64,000 nt of DNA from Paenibacillus sp. 1011MAR3C5 (GTDB lineage: Bacteria > Bacillota > Bacilli > Paenibacillales > Paenibacillaceae). Each line of letters starts with the position of its first letter. The first letter of the stretch is position 1. The position numbers were made by a program, and so were the translations under genes. Location of the stretch: the NCBI RefSeq assembly GCF_003591485.1, contig NZ_QZCF01000002.1, positions 496,001 to 560,000 of the forward strand, in the 5' to 3' direction. Positions 23,390-31,850 of the stretch are shown here, piece by piece. The notes below the pieces were generated by a model that saw only the letters and a program-made list of their open reading frames with translations, did not search any database and was not told the DNA's origin.

Positions 23390-23977
23390 TTGCGCACCGG
23401 AATAAGGATTACAGCTGCATGTGCGGTGACGCTGGCGATTACCATTGGAGCGGCATGGCTGCCCCAAGCCATGATAAAGTCCAGGGACGGAGGCGGCGAA
23501 GTTGCCGTATTCCGCGGGACGCCGATCGAGCATTTGACGAATACGAACATCGTTGATGCGCTCGTTGGCGTGGATCTTCACGAGCGGCTGGGCCATGTGG
23601 AGTGGGGGAACTCCGTCTTGACGCTGGAGCTGGTGGTACCGAGCGACAGCGGCAGACCGGAGCATTGGTTCGATGACGTGGAACGGTTGATTGGGGTTTC
23701 ATATAAGCAGCTGAACAATGTGAAGCGGTTGCTCATCCGCATTGTGGAGAGCGACGGCAAGAAGAAGCGGCTACTTGCAGCGGTGGATGTCCGCGAAGGT
23801 GATGCCTGGTTGTTCGGTGAGCTGGGAGAGCTGCGCGATTCCGATCCCGTTCATGATGAAGTATGGAGGCAGCGTCTGAGGCTTAGCTTCACATCGGCAT
23901 GGATGGATCGATTCGGTAAGCCGGAAGGCTATTCGGCACGCTCGATACGTCCTGGGACTTCGGATATAGCAAATTGA
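23390..23977 (+). CDS. Membrane-anchored or secreted protein, unknown
   Basis: A 195-residue protein. I choose the TTG at 23390, 6 nt after GGAGGTG; ATG 23366 and the ORF's ATG 23243 lack an SD. The N-terminus RTGIRITAACAVTLAITIGAAWLP is a signal anchor. The rest (e.g. VEWGNSVLTLELVVP, WFDDVERLIGVSYKQL) is mixed alpha/beta and probably extracytoplasmic. It lies between mtrB and hepS and has no counterpart there in B. subtilis that I know of. Function unknown. Confidence 0.7.
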   Translation: MRTGIRITAACAVTLAITIGAAWLPQAMIKSRDGGGEVAVFRGTPIEHLTNTNIVDALVGVDLHERLGHVEWGNSVLTLELVVPSDSGRPEHWFDDVERLIGVSYKQLNNVKRLLIRIVESDGKKKRLLAAVDVREGDAWLFGELGELRDSDPVHDEVWRQRLRLSFTSAWMDRFGKPEGYSARSIRPGTSDIAN

Positions 23978-24017
23978 TGAACATGTAAGGGGAGTCGTAT
24001 GCTCTCATGTAAAGTTG

Positions 24018-24026
24018 TGCTATAAT
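24018..24026 (+). promoter_or_regulatory. Extended -10 promoter of the hepS operon
   Basis: TGCTATAAT (24018-24026); no good -35, as is usual for extended -10 promoters. Start about 24033, 48 nt before hepS. Confidence 0.55.
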
Positions 24027-24080
24027 AGTTTAGATTATTGAGCGGAGACTTGCTGCTACATTTGTTCGGAGGCTTCTACC

Positions 24081-24950
24081 ATGACTAAATACCGCATTCC
24101 AGAGATGACAAGACTTCATGCAAGGCACGATATGATCGATAAGCATACCGAGCTGCCTCCGCTGGCTGAGCCGCGAGCACGGATGTTATATGCGTTCCTT
24201 AGTCAACAGAGGTCTGTGAAGGAGCATAGCGAGCTCTACACGTTGGTTGTAACGCTTGTACAGCTTGGCATGGACACCCACGATCTAATCGATACGGAGA
24301 CGACGAAGCGTTCTGAAGCGGATATGCGCTCCAGGCAGCTGAAGGTACTGGCCGGAGATTTCTTCAGTGCAAGATTCTATCAGCTGCTTGCAGACGCAGG
24401 ACAAATTGAGCTGATTACAAAGATCAGCAGCGCGGTATGCGAAGTGAACCGGCTTAAGGTGAACCTGTATACGCGAATGAGAAGCCTGCGCATAACGGCC
24501 GAAGATTACTTTAAGCAGGCTGTAGAGCTTAGAAGCGAACTGTTTCAGCACTTCTCCGGCATGCTGGAGGGTGCTATGGCTCGTGCCTGGCCCGAATTGC
24601 TGCAGGGCGTTAGCCGCTGCGAGGTTGTGCTGCAAGAGCTGGAGCGCAGCGAGAGCATCGATATGTTCGAGAGAAGCTGGGCTTATTGGCATGTCTTGCA
24701 GGTCGGTACGGATGAGGAACGTCATCGGCTCGCCTCCCAGACGCTGGAGAGCGGGGAGCTTCCCACGCTTCTTCACAAATACGACGTACGGGCATTGCTG
24801 ACGGCGAAGCTGCGGCAAGCGGTTGATTCGCTCCGGTCCGCAGCTGCAAAGCTGGATTCGGACAAGTTGACAAGCGAGCTGTCCGCTATCGCGGATCAGA
24901 TGATCAACAAGCTGTCCGGCGGTATGCCCGCGCTTAACGAGACGAGGTGA
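24081..24950 (+). CDS. hepS: Heptaprenyl diphosphate synthase component I
   Basis: A 289-residue protein of the HepS/HEPPP synthase subunit 1 family, all helical and lacking Asp-rich catalytic motifs, as expected for the regulatory subunit. It pairs with HepT (28038-29012) to make the C35 side chain of menaquinone-7. The first gene of a run continuing menG, ubiA, ubiX, mqnA, hepT and ndk, all on one strand with overlaps or gaps under 40 bp. SD CGGAGG precedes the ATG. Confidence 0.85.
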   Translation: MTKYRIPEMTRLHARHDMIDKHTELPPLAEPRARMLYAFLSQQRSVKEHSELYTLVVTLVQLGMDTHDLIDTETTKRSEADMRSRQLKVLAGDFFSARFYQLLADAGQIELITKISSAVCEVNRLKVNLYTRMRSLRITAEDYFKQAVELRSELFQHFSGMLEGAMARAWPELLQGVSRCEVVLQELERSESIDMFERSWAYWHVLQVGTDEERHRLASQTLESGELPTLLHKYDVRALLTAKLRQAVDSLRSAAAKLDSDKLTSELSAIADQMINKLSGGMPALNETR

Positions 24951-24955
24951 AGAAA

Positions 24956-25678
24956 ATGGACAATACAAATTCGAAGAGCCATGTGCATGGCTTATTCGAG
25001 ACGATAGCGCCCAAATACGATTTGATGAATGATGTCATCAGCTTCCGCAGGCATAAGGCTTGGCGCAAGTACACGATGAACCGGATGGATGTTCAGCCTG
25101 GCCAATCGGCACTGGATATATGCTGCGGCACTTGTGATTGGACCATTGATTTGGCCAAAGCAAGCGGCACAGGCCGTATTGTGGGGCTCGATTTCAGCCA
25201 GAACATGCTGGATATCGGAGAGAAGAAATTAAAGAAGCTGGGCTTGGATGATCATATCGAGCTCGTGCAAGGCAATGCGATGAGTCTGCCATTCGAAGAC
25301 AACAGCTTCGATTATGTTACGGTAGGCTTCGGCCTTCGGAACGTGCCGGACTACCTGCAAGTATTGAAGGAAATGAGACGCGTGGTGAAGCCAGGCGGAC
25401 AAGTCGTCTGCCTGGAGCTGTCCAAGCCGACATGGCAGCCATTCAAGAGCATTTATTATTTGTACTTCGAACGCATGATGCCATGGTTCGGCAAGCTTAT
25501 TGCGGGAAGATTCAAGGAATACCAATGGCTTCCCGATTCGCTGAAGCTGTTCCCTGACTCCAAAGGTCTGACAGAGCTTTACCGTCAAGCGGATATGAAA
25601 GAAGTGGATGTGCGTCTCTTTTTCGGCGGCATCGCCGCTTTGCACATAGGCACGAAGGGAAGAGATGTTCAGCAATGA
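24956..25678 (+). CDS. menG: Demethylmenaquinone methyltransferase
   Basis: A 240-residue SAM-dependent methyltransferase: NDVISFRRHKAWRKYTM, ALDICCGTCDWTIDLAKASG (motif I), VGLDFSQNML, VTVGFGLRNVPDYLQVLKEM and GGQVVCLELSKPTW are typical of UbiE/MenG. It performs the last methylation of menaquinone. ATG 24956 is preferred, 5 nt after GAGGTGA; GTG 24947 overlaps the hepS stop. Its stop overlaps the ATG of the UbiA gene. Confidence 0.94.
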   Translation: MDNTNSKSHVHGLFETIAPKYDLMNDVISFRRHKAWRKYTMNRMDVQPGQSALDICCGTCDWTIDLAKASGTGRIVGLDFSQNMLDIGEKKLKKLGLDDHIELVQGNAMSLPFEDNSFDYVTVGFGLRNVPDYLQVLKEMRRVVKPGGQVVCLELSKPTWQPFKSIYYLYFERMMPWFGKLIAGRFKEYQWLPDSLKLFPDSKGLTELYRQADMKEVDVRLFFGGIAALHIGTKGRDVQQ

Positions 25679-26550
25679 TACGCAAACTTCGCATTATACT
25701 GGAAATGATTAAGTTTGAACACACGGTGTTCGCATTGCCTTTCGCCTATATGGGGGCTTTGCTTGGCGCGGTTGTGATGGAACAAAGGCTTCCTTCCTGG
25801 AGCGAAATCGGTTGGATTTCGCTTGCGATGTTCGGAGCCCGCAGCGCGGCTATGAGCCTGAATCGACTGATCGACAAAGCGATAGACCTGCGGAATCCGC
25901 GCACGAGTGGTCGAGCTTTGCCTGCCGGCTTGCTGAAGTCGGCTGAAGTGCTGCTGTTCATCATCGGTTCATTTGCCCTGTTGTTCTGGGCGGCGGCCAA
26001 TCTGGCGCCGATTGCAATGAAGCTGATGCCGATTGCGGTATTTTTCCTTGTTATTTATTCCTACACCAAACGCTTTACCTGGCTATGCCATATCGTGCTT
26101 GGCCTGACCATCGCGCTCTCCCCGCTTGGGGGCTGGGTTGCTGTGACGGGGGAGTTCGATCTTTCGGCATGGCTTCTCTATGGTACGGTCGCGCTGTGGA
26201 TTGCGGGATTCGATATCATTTATGCGACACAGGATTATGAATATGACCGCGACGCTGGCCTGCACTCCATTCCGGCGCGTTTTGGCATCTCCGGCGCTTT
26301 GTGGATTGCACGGTCGCTGCATATGGTGACGGCACTCGGCTTTGTCTTTCTGTTCTGGATGACGCAGCTTAGCTGGTTGTATCTGTTCGGCGCGCTTCTT
26401 TCCATCGCCTTGCTGTTCTATCAGCACTGGATGGTGAGGCCTCATGACTTATCCCGCGTGCCAACAGCATTTTTTGGCATGAACGGGACACTTAGCGTCG
26501 TATTGTTCATCTTCACCATTGCAGACTTGGTGGTGCTAAGACAATGGTAG
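25675..26550 (+). CDS. UbiA-type prenyltransferase (probable MqnP)
   Basis: A 291-residue membrane protein with about nine helices and the two Asp-rich UbiA motifs: NRLIDKAIDLRNPRT (N-x3-D-x3-D, ~residues 62-70) and YATQDYEYDRDAG (D-x3-D, ~183-187). UbiA proteins attach polyprenyl chains to aromatic acids. In a cluster with ubiX and mqnA the likely substrate is a futalosine-route naphthoate (MqnP role), rather than 4-hydroxybenzoate. ATGA overlap with menG; overlaps ubiX by 7 bp. Confidence 0.85.
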   Translation: MIRKLRIILEMIKFEHTVFALPFAYMGALLGAVVMEQRLPSWSEIGWISLAMFGARSAAMSLNRLIDKAIDLRNPRTSGRALPAGLLKSAEVLLFIIGSFALLFWAAANLAPIAMKLMPIAVFFLVIYSYTKRFTWLCHIVLGLTIALSPLGGWVAVTGEFDLSAWLLYGTVALWIAGFDIIYATQDYEYDRDAGLHSIPARFGISGALWIARSLHMVTALGFVFLFWMTQLSWLYLFGALLSIALLFYQHWMVRPHDLSRVPTAFFGMNGTLSVVLFIFTIADLVVLRQW

Positions 26551-27218
26551 GCAAAGAGCAGACGCCAGCCAGGGAAGTTTCCCGGAAAAGATGGGTAGTT
26601 GGCATTACGGGCGCAAGCGGCGCGATCTACGGCATTCGGTTGATTGAAGAACTGCTGGACAAGGACTTCGAGGTGCATCTGATCGTTACCGAAGCAGGAT
26701 GGCGCGTATTAAAGGAAGAACTCGGCTGGGAGACGGCCCGCAGGGCGGAAATGCTCGACCGTGCATTCGTCAAGCCGAGCGGACGAGGCAAGCTGGTCTT
26801 TCATCCCAATGCCAATATAGGCGCTTCGATTGCAAGCGGTTCGTTCCGGGTGGAGGGCATGTTGATCATGCCATGCTCCATGGGAACGCTCTCATCGATA
26901 GCGCACGGCGCTTCCAACAACTTGATGGCGCGGGCTGCCGACGTTATGCTGAAGGAAGGACGCAAGCTGCTGCTTGTGCCGCGGGAGACGCCGCTGCATG
27001 CGATTCATCTGGAGAACATGCTTACGCTTGCGAGACTGGGCGTACGTATTGTACCGGCCATGCCGGGCTTTTATTATAAGCCCCAATCCATGGATGAAAT
27101 GATTAATTTCCTTGTGGGCAAAGTACTGGACAACGTAGATATTGATCATGATTTGTACAGAAGATGGGGAGATGAGCATAATGAGCAACCCGCATCGGAT
27201 CACCATCGGGGAGATTGA
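26544..27218 (+). CDS. ubiX: Flavin prenyltransferase UbiX
   Basis: A 224-residue flavoprotein of the UbiX/Pad1 family. VVGITGASGAIYGIRLIEEL (~residue 18), IASGSFRVEGMLIMPCSMGTLSSIAHG, RAADVMLKEGRKLLLVPRETP and a late MPGFYY are family hallmarks. UbiX prenylates FMN to make the cofactor of UbiD-type decarboxylases; in futalosine menaquinone synthesis that decarboxylase removes the naphthoate carboxyl. No UbiD gene is in this window. The 3' end overlaps mqnA by 38 bp. Confidence 0.93.
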   Translation: MVGKEQTPAREVSRKRWVVGITGASGAIYGIRLIEELLDKDFEVHLIVTEAGWRVLKEELGWETARRAEMLDRAFVKPSGRGKLVFHPNANIGASIASGSFRVEGMLIMPCSMGTLSSIAHGASNNLMARAADVMLKEGRKLLLVPRETPLHAIHLENMLTLARLGVRIVPAMPGFYYKPQSMDEMINFLVGKVLDNVDIDHDLYRRWGDEHNEQPASDHHRGD

Positions 27219-28041
27219 CTATGCCAACGCTTGGCCCTTGTTCAAGGGCTTCGAGCGTCAAGCTGAAGGTTTAGTCTATGAGATGATCGCGCGCGTACCC
27301 TCGGAACTGAACCGTTTGCTGAGCGCAGGGGAACTCGACCTGTCGGCGATATCATCGTTTTCATATGGACAATATTGCGACGATTACGTATTGATGCCCG
27401 GTCTGTCTGTTGGTTCCATTGGACGGGTACATTCGATTCTGTTGTTTATGAAGGAGCCTTTGGAGAAGCGCAAGCCGCGCAAGATTGCGGTGACGACAAC
27501 CTCCGAGACATCCATTAACCTGCTAAAGATTATTATGGCAATGAGATTCGAGCTGGAGCCCGAATATGTTCGGGCCGAGCCTGATCTAAAAGCCATGCTG
27601 AAGGATGCCGATGCAGCGCTCCTGATCGGCGATCCGGCCATCACGGCTTCCTGGCATACAGATGGGCTGCATGTGCTCGATCTGGGAGAGTTGTGGAATA
27701 ATTGGACGGGACTTGGCATGACGTACGCTGTTGTCGCTGCGCGGAGATCCGCTGTGGAGAAGCATCAAGGCGAATTGCGAGCCGCATACGAAGCGCTGTT
27801 AGCCGTCAAGGCGCAAAACCAGCGTGACACCGGACCGCTGATCCAGCGCGCATGCGCAACGCTTGGCGGAGAGTCTTCTTATTGGGAGACTTACTTCCGT
27901 TCGCTGCAATATGATTTTGGCGATAAGCTGCAAGCCGGCTTGTCTCTATATTTCCGATATGCGCGTGAGCTTAACCTGCTTAGGCATGAGGCGCGGCTGA
28001 CGTTTTATGAAGGACACTCTCCCCAAAAGGTGAAGGAATGA
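27181..28041 (+). CDS. mqnA: Chorismate dehydratase MqnA (futalosine menaquinone pathway)
   Basis: A 286-residue protein of the MqnA/MqnD periplasmic-binding-protein fold: ITIGEIDYANAWPLF, LDLSAISSFSYGQY, VTTTSETSINLLKII, LLIGDPAI and GLGMTYAVVA. MqnA converts chorismate to 3-[(1-carboxyvinyl)oxy]benzoate, entering the futalosine route. MqnD is the close alternative; the N-terminal I-x-Y-x-N-x-x-P-L form favours MqnA. ATG 27181 is chosen for GGGGAGATG upstream. ATGA overlap with hepT. Confidence 0.85.
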   Translation: MSNPHRITIGEIDYANAWPLFKGFERQAEGLVYEMIARVPSELNRLLSAGELDLSAISSFSYGQYCDDYVLMPGLSVGSIGRVHSILLFMKEPLEKRKPRKIAVTTTSETSINLLKIIMAMRFELEPEYVRAEPDLKAMLKDADAALLIGDPAITASWHTDGLHVLDLGELWNNWTGLGMTYAVVAARRSAVEKHQGELRAAYEALLAVKAQNQRDTGPLIQRACATLGGESSYWETYFRSLQYDFGDKLQAGLSLYFRYARELNLLRHEARLTFYEGHSPQKVKE

Positions 28042-29012
28042 AACTATTAGAACTGTACGCAAAAATGAAGGGCGATTTGAATCAAATCGAACAAGCGCTG
28101 GAACGCAGCGTATCCGACGATCATGTGCTGCTCAGCGATACGTCGACACACTTGCTCAAGGCGGGCGGCAAGCGGATACGTCCCGTTTTTGTGCTGCTGG
28201 CGGGCAAATTCGGGGATTACAAGCTGGATGTGCTGAAGCAAGTGGCGGTACCGCTGGAGCTGATCCACATGGCTTCACTTGTACATGACGATGTCATCGA
28301 TGATGCGGAGACAAGACGCGGACAATTAACGGTCAAGTCCAAATGGGATAACCGTATTGCTATGTATACAGGCGACTATATACATGGCAAGGCGCTGACA
28401 ATTGCTACGCAGCTTCCTAATCCGCTGATCCACCAAATTTTGTCCAAGGCGCTCGTTCAGATGTGCATTGGCGAGATGGAGCAGATCAGGGATTTCTTTA
28501 ATACGGAGCAGACGATCCGCAATTACCTGCTTAGAATTCGCAGGAAGACAGCGCTCCTCATCGCGATCAGCTGCCAGCTTGGAGCTGTAGCAGCCAATGC
28601 GGACCGGGCGACGGCGAATCGGCTGTACCGTTACGGCTACAATGTGGGGATGGCCTTCCAGATACGCGATGATCTGCTTGACCTGTACGGCACCGAGAAG
28701 CAAATCGGCAAGCCTCCGGGCTCTGATATCCGCCAAGGCAATATTACGCTGCCAGTCATTCTCGCCTTGCGCGATCCGGGAGCCAGAGAGCCGCTTCTGC
28801 GGGAAATCCGTACGATACGCGAGCACGAAGGCTTTCCCGATACTAAACGGGCCATCTCTCTCATTCGCAACAGCGTAGGCGGAGAGCTGGCTGACGAGCT
28901 GGCTAATCGTTACATACAAAAAGCTTTGAAGGCATTAGAAGGATTACCCGATCAAACGGCGAAAAAGAATCTTACCGATATTGCGCATTTCGTCGGAAAG
29001 AGAAACTATTAG
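28038..29012 (+). CDS. hepT: Heptaprenyl diphosphate synthase component II
   Basis: A 324-residue trans-prenyl diphosphate synthase. First Asp-rich motif [15 protein letters not shown] (~residues 79-92) and second [20 protein letters not shown] (~213) bind Mg-diphosphate; GGKRIRP is the IPP-binding region. With HepS it builds the C35 chain used by the UbiA-type prenyltransferase encoded nearby. ATG 28038 overlaps the mqnA stop. Confidence 0.93.
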   Translation: MKLLELYAKMKGDLNQIEQALERSVSDDHVLLSDTSTHLLKAGGKRIRPVFVLLAGKFGDYKLDVLKQVAVPLELIHMASLVHDDVIDDAETRRGQLTVKSKWDNRIAMYTGDYIHGKALTIATQLPNPLIHQILSKALVQMCIGEMEQIRDFFNTEQTIRNYLLRIRRKTALLIAISCQLGAVAANADRATANRLYRYGYNVGMAFQIRDDLLDLYGTEKQIGKPPGSDIRQGNITLPVILALRDPGAREPLLREIRTIREHEGFPDTKRAISLIRNSVGGELADELANRYIQKALKALEGLPDQTAKKNLTDIAHFVGKRNY

Positions 29013-29049
29013 ATTATTTAAACTGGTGTTGGAAGGGATGGTTTGCAAG

Positions 29050-29493
29050 ATGGAAAGAACGTTTCTAATGATTAAGCCTGATGGCGTTCAACGCGGATTG
29101 ATCGGCGAAATCGTGTCGCGCTTCGAAAGAAAGGGGCTTCAGCTGTCGGCAGCCAAGTTCATGCATATCACGCGCGAGCGCGCGGAAGTTCATTATGCGG
29201 AGCACAAAGGCAAGCCGTTCTATGAGCCGCTTCTGGAGTTCATTACATCCGGTCCCGTATTCGCCATGGTGTGGAGCGGCGACAATGTCATCGCGCTATC
29301 GCGGGCGCTGATCGGCAAGACCGATGCGCTGGATGCTGCGCCAGGTACGATTCGTTCTGACTTTGCGGTACATACGAATTTCAATTTGATTCACGGCTCG
29401 GACTCTGCAGCTAATGCGGAGCGGGAGATCGGTATTTTCTTTGCGCCCGAGGAGCTAGTGACTTACGAGCATACGATTCAACGCTGGGTATAA
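29050..29493 (+). CDS. ndk: Nucleoside diphosphate kinase
   Basis: A 147-residue enzyme: [20 protein letters not shown] at the start, the catalytic His in [18 protein letters not shown], and [10 protein letters not shown] at the end. It transfers phosphate from NTPs to NDPs through a phospho-His. ATG 29050 is the family start; the longer in-frame ATG at 28981 lies inside hepT. GGAAGGG sits ~11 nt upstream. Follows hepT as in B. subtilis. Confidence 0.96.
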   Translation: MERTFLMIKPDGVQRGLIGEIVSRFERKGLQLSAAKFMHITRERAEVHYAEHKGKPFYEPLLEFITSGPVFAMVWSGDNVIALSRALIGKTDALDAAPGTIRSDFAVHTNFNLIHGSDSAANAEREIGIFFAPEELVTYEHTIQRWV

Positions 29494-29522
29494 GCCAGCC
29501 GCATAAGATGGAGGCTGCCGTC

Positions 29523-30302
29523 ATGTCTGATGATCTGGACTTCTTACAATTTATAGACCGCATTAAGCGAAAGACCGATATCGATCTTTCCCAATACAAG
29601 GAAGCGCAGATGAAGCGCAGGCTGACCACGCTTCGCATGAAAAATGGTTTCTCCACCTTTCAAGCCTATTATGAGGCAATCGAAGGGAATCGCGCTTTGT
29701 TGAATGAGTTCTTGGACCGAATGACGATCAATGTATCGGAATTTTGGCGAAATCCCGCCAGATGGGAAGTGCTGCGCGAGCAGTTCCTGCCGCAGATGAT
29801 GAACGCCAATTCACGATTGAAGATATGGAGCGCAGCATGCTCCACAGGCGAAGAGCCCTATACGTTAGCCATGATTTTGTCCGAGCTTGGCGCCATTGGC
29901 AAGACAACGCTAGTCGCGACGGATCTGGACAACAATGTTCTGGATAAGGCGAAGGAAGGGATCTATCTGGAGCGGTCGCTAAGAGATGTGCCAGCCGCCT
30001 TCCGCAGCCGTTACTTCAAGCCGGACCAGGGAGCTTATCGTGTAGCGGATGAGCTGAAGAAAGCGGTACAGTTCAAACAGGGTAATCTGCTGCATGACCG
30101 TTTCGATTCCGGCTATGATCTGATTGTGTGCCGGAATGTTATGATTTATTTTACGGAAGAAGCAAAGCATGGCTTGTATCATAAATTCTCCGAGGCCCTT
30201 AAGCCGGGGGGCATCCTGTTCGTCGGCAGTACGGAACAAATCTTCTCTCCCGCGCAATACGGGTTCGAGACGGCGGATACTTTCTTCTATCGGCGCGTGT
30301 AG
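29523..30302 (+). CDS. cheR: Chemotaxis protein methyltransferase
   Basis: A 259-residue SAM-dependent methyltransferase that methylates glutamates of chemoreceptors. N-terminal helical CheR domain (~1-75), then KIWSAACSTGEEPYTLAMIL (SAM motif), VATDLDNNVLDKAKEGIY and DLIVCRNVMIYFTEE. ATG 29523 follows GGAGG by 7 nt; ATG 29508 is in frame but lacks an SD. It suggests a motile organism, in agreement with the PilZ flagellar brake gene. Same location as B. subtilis cheR. Confidence 0.94.
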   Translation: MSDDLDFLQFIDRIKRKTDIDLSQYKEAQMKRRLTTLRMKNGFSTFQAYYEAIEGNRALLNEFLDRMTINVSEFWRNPARWEVLREQFLPQMMNANSRLKIWSAACSTGEEPYTLAMILSELGAIGKTTLVATDLDNNVLDKAKEGIYLERSLRDVPAAFRSRYFKPDQGAYRVADELKKAVQFKQGNLLHDRFDSGYDLIVCRNVMIYFTEEAKHGLYHKFSEALKPGGILFVGSTEQIFSPAQYGFETADTFFYRRV

Positions 30303-30305
30303 CGA

Positions 30306-30336
30306 TGTATAGCGGTTTCCATGTTCTCCTATACTA
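30306..30336 (+). promoter_or_regulatory. SigG-type promoter of the 56-aa ORF
   Basis: TGTATA (30306-30311), 18-nt spacer, TATACTA (30330-30336; 6 of 7 match CATACTA). Directly after the cheR stop. Start about 30343. Confidence 0.6.
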
Positions 30337-30365
30337 ATCATAGAATCGATGTTTGGAAGGAGAAC
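30323..30365 (+). promoter_or_regulatory. SD-sequestering hairpin before the 56-aa ORF
   Basis: GTTCTCCT (30323-30330) pairs perfectly with AGGAGAAC (30358-30365), which contains the SD. The left arm overlaps the -10 of the SigG-type promoter. Confidence 0.55.
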
Positions 30366-30370
30366 TGAAT

Positions 30371-30541
30371 ATGGATAAGCGCCAAGTGATCGCCGCGTAT
30401 CGCCGCGGGTTTCTTACGATACAGGAGTGCGCGCAAATCATCGGCGTGGACAGCAGGCAAGCGGCTAGAATAGCAGATGATACCAAGTATATGCACGAAA
30501 GCAACAGCCGCCATGAACAACCGGCTGCCAAGAGCCTGTAG
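30371..30541 (+). CDS. Small protein, probable forespore gene, unknown
   Basis: A 56-residue protein starting at ATG 30371, 8 nt after AAGGAG. The segment RRGFLTIQECAQIIGVDSRQAARIADD looks like a small helix-turn-helix-like fold, but is too short to assign. A SigG-type promoter in front and a terminator behind make it monocistronic. Not found at this place in B. subtilis, where chorismate synthase follows cheR. Confidence 0.65.
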   Translation: MDKRQVIAAYRRGFLTIQECAQIIGVDSRQAARIADDTKYMHESNSRHEQPAAKSL

Positions 30542-30557
30542 ATCTGCCTGCCAAGAT

Positions 30558-30599
30558 GGCCGGGCTTCTGATTCCAATGAATCGGGAGCCCGGTCTTTT
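30558..30599 (+). terminator. Rho-independent terminator
   Basis: CCGGGCT (30560-30566) pairs with AGCCCGG (30587-30593), followed by TCTTTT. Confidence 0.75.
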
Positions 30600-30645
30600 G
30601 CTGTGTTGACGGGCAAGAGGAGGACTCAGGGAGCGATGAGATTTC

Positions 30646-30674
30646 TTGTCAAACCAGCAGGGCTGTACTATAAT
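30646..30674 (+). promoter_or_regulatory. SigA promoter of aroB-aroH
   Basis: TTGTCA (30646-30651), 17-nt spacer, TATAAT (30669-30674). Start about 30681, 66 nt before aroB. Confidence 0.8.
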
Positions 30675-30746
30675 GAGCAAAGATGTTTCGGGCATAACAT
30701 GACGGAAATGAACAACTATTTTAAGCAATTGGGGCGATAGCAGATT

Positions 30747-31850
30747 ATGCGTGAACTTACGGTAGACCTTGGTGAACGTTCTTATCCTATCTATATTGGC
30801 GAAGGCCTCTTGAACGAGGCGGATACTTATTTTTCTAAGCACGGCATTAGCAAAAAATCTCCATTGCTTATTATTACCGACACGAATATCGCGCCGCTGC
30901 ATCTCTCTCTGCTTGAAGAGAAGCTGAAAGAGGGCGGTTTTCAAGCAGTGAGCGCTGTCGTGCAAGCGGGAGAGGGCTCCAAGTCGCTCGCTATGCTGGA
31001 AGAGCTGATTGCAAGCGCGCTCGATGCCGGGCTTGACCGCAAATCTACGATCGTAGCGCTTGGCGGCGGCGTTGTCGGCGACTTGGCTGGATATGTAGCG
31101 GCATCCTTTATGCGCGGCGTTAAATTCGTTCAAATCCCGACTACAGTACTGGCTCATGACAGCAGCGTAGGGGGCAAGGTGGCGGTCAACCATCCGAAGG
31201 CCAAAAACATTATCGGCGCATTCCATCAGCCTGAATTTGTATTGTATGATTTGAATCTGCTGCAGACGCTGCCGGCGCGCGAAGTGCGGTCCGGTTTGTC
31301 CGAAGTTGTCAAGCACGGGCTGATCTGGGATGCCTCCTTCGTGCAGTGGTGTGAAGAGAATGCCGGGAAGCTGCTTGCGCTTGATGCAGACAGCCTTGGC
31401 TATGCGCTGCACAACGGCTGCAGTGTAAAGGCGTCGGTTGTCTCACAAGATGAAAGGGAAAATGGGCTGAGGGCTATTCTGAATCTGGGACATACAATCG
31501 GTCATGCGATTGAAGCGGTTGGAGGCTACAATGGACTTCAACACGGTGAAGCGATAGCGATCGGAATGGTTGGATCTGCCAAGCTGGGTGTACGTTATGG
31601 AGCACCGGAGGAAGTGTACACAACGACCAAACGAGTGCTTGCCAAGTGTGAATTGCCTATCGCGCTACCGCAGCATTACGATGTGGATGCAATTATGGAT
31701 GCGATGATGCATGACAAGAAGTTTGCGGAAGGCACGATGGTATTTATCGTACCGACGGCAATCGGAGAAGTCGAGATCAAATCAGATGTGCCGGTTGCGT
31801 GGGTGAGAGAGATCGTGGAGGAATTGAAACTGGAGGATGAACAGCTATGA
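30747..31850 (+). CDS. aroB: 3-dehydroquinate synthase
   Basis: A 367-residue NAD- and metal-dependent enzyme converting DAHP to 3-dehydroquinate, second step of the shikimate pathway. Seen: TDTNIAPLH, GEGSKSLAMLEEL, GGGVVGDLAGYVAASFMRG, QIPTTVLAHDSSVGGKVAVN, and the metal-binding NLGHTIGHAIE and HGEAIAIGM. SD is weak (GGGG 13 nt upstream). ATGA overlap with aroH. In B. subtilis chorismate synthase precedes aroB; here it is missing and aroB has its own promoter. Confidence 0.96.
   Translation: MRELTVDLGERSYPIYIGEGLLNEADTYFSKHGISKKSPLLIITDTNIAPLHLSLLEEKLKEGGFQAVSAVVQAGEGSKSLAMLEELIASALDAGLDRKSTIVALGGGVVGDLAGYVAASFMRGVKFVQIPTTVLAHDSSVGGKVAVNHPKAKNIIGAFHQPEFVLYDLNLLQTLPAREVRSGLSEVVKHGLIWDASFVQWCEENAGKLLALDADSLGYALHNGCSVKASVVSQDERENGLRAILNLGHTIGHAIEAVGGYNGLQHGEAIAIGMVGSAKLGVRYGAPEEVYTTTKRVLAKCELPIALPQHYDVDAIMDAMMHDKKFAEGTMVFIVPTAIGEVEIKSDVPVAWVREIVEELKLEDEQL

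Noticed and set aside
30465-31412. 315-codon minus-strand frame over the 56-aa ORF and aroB
   Set aside because: Runs through a terminator, a promoter and aroB; shadow.
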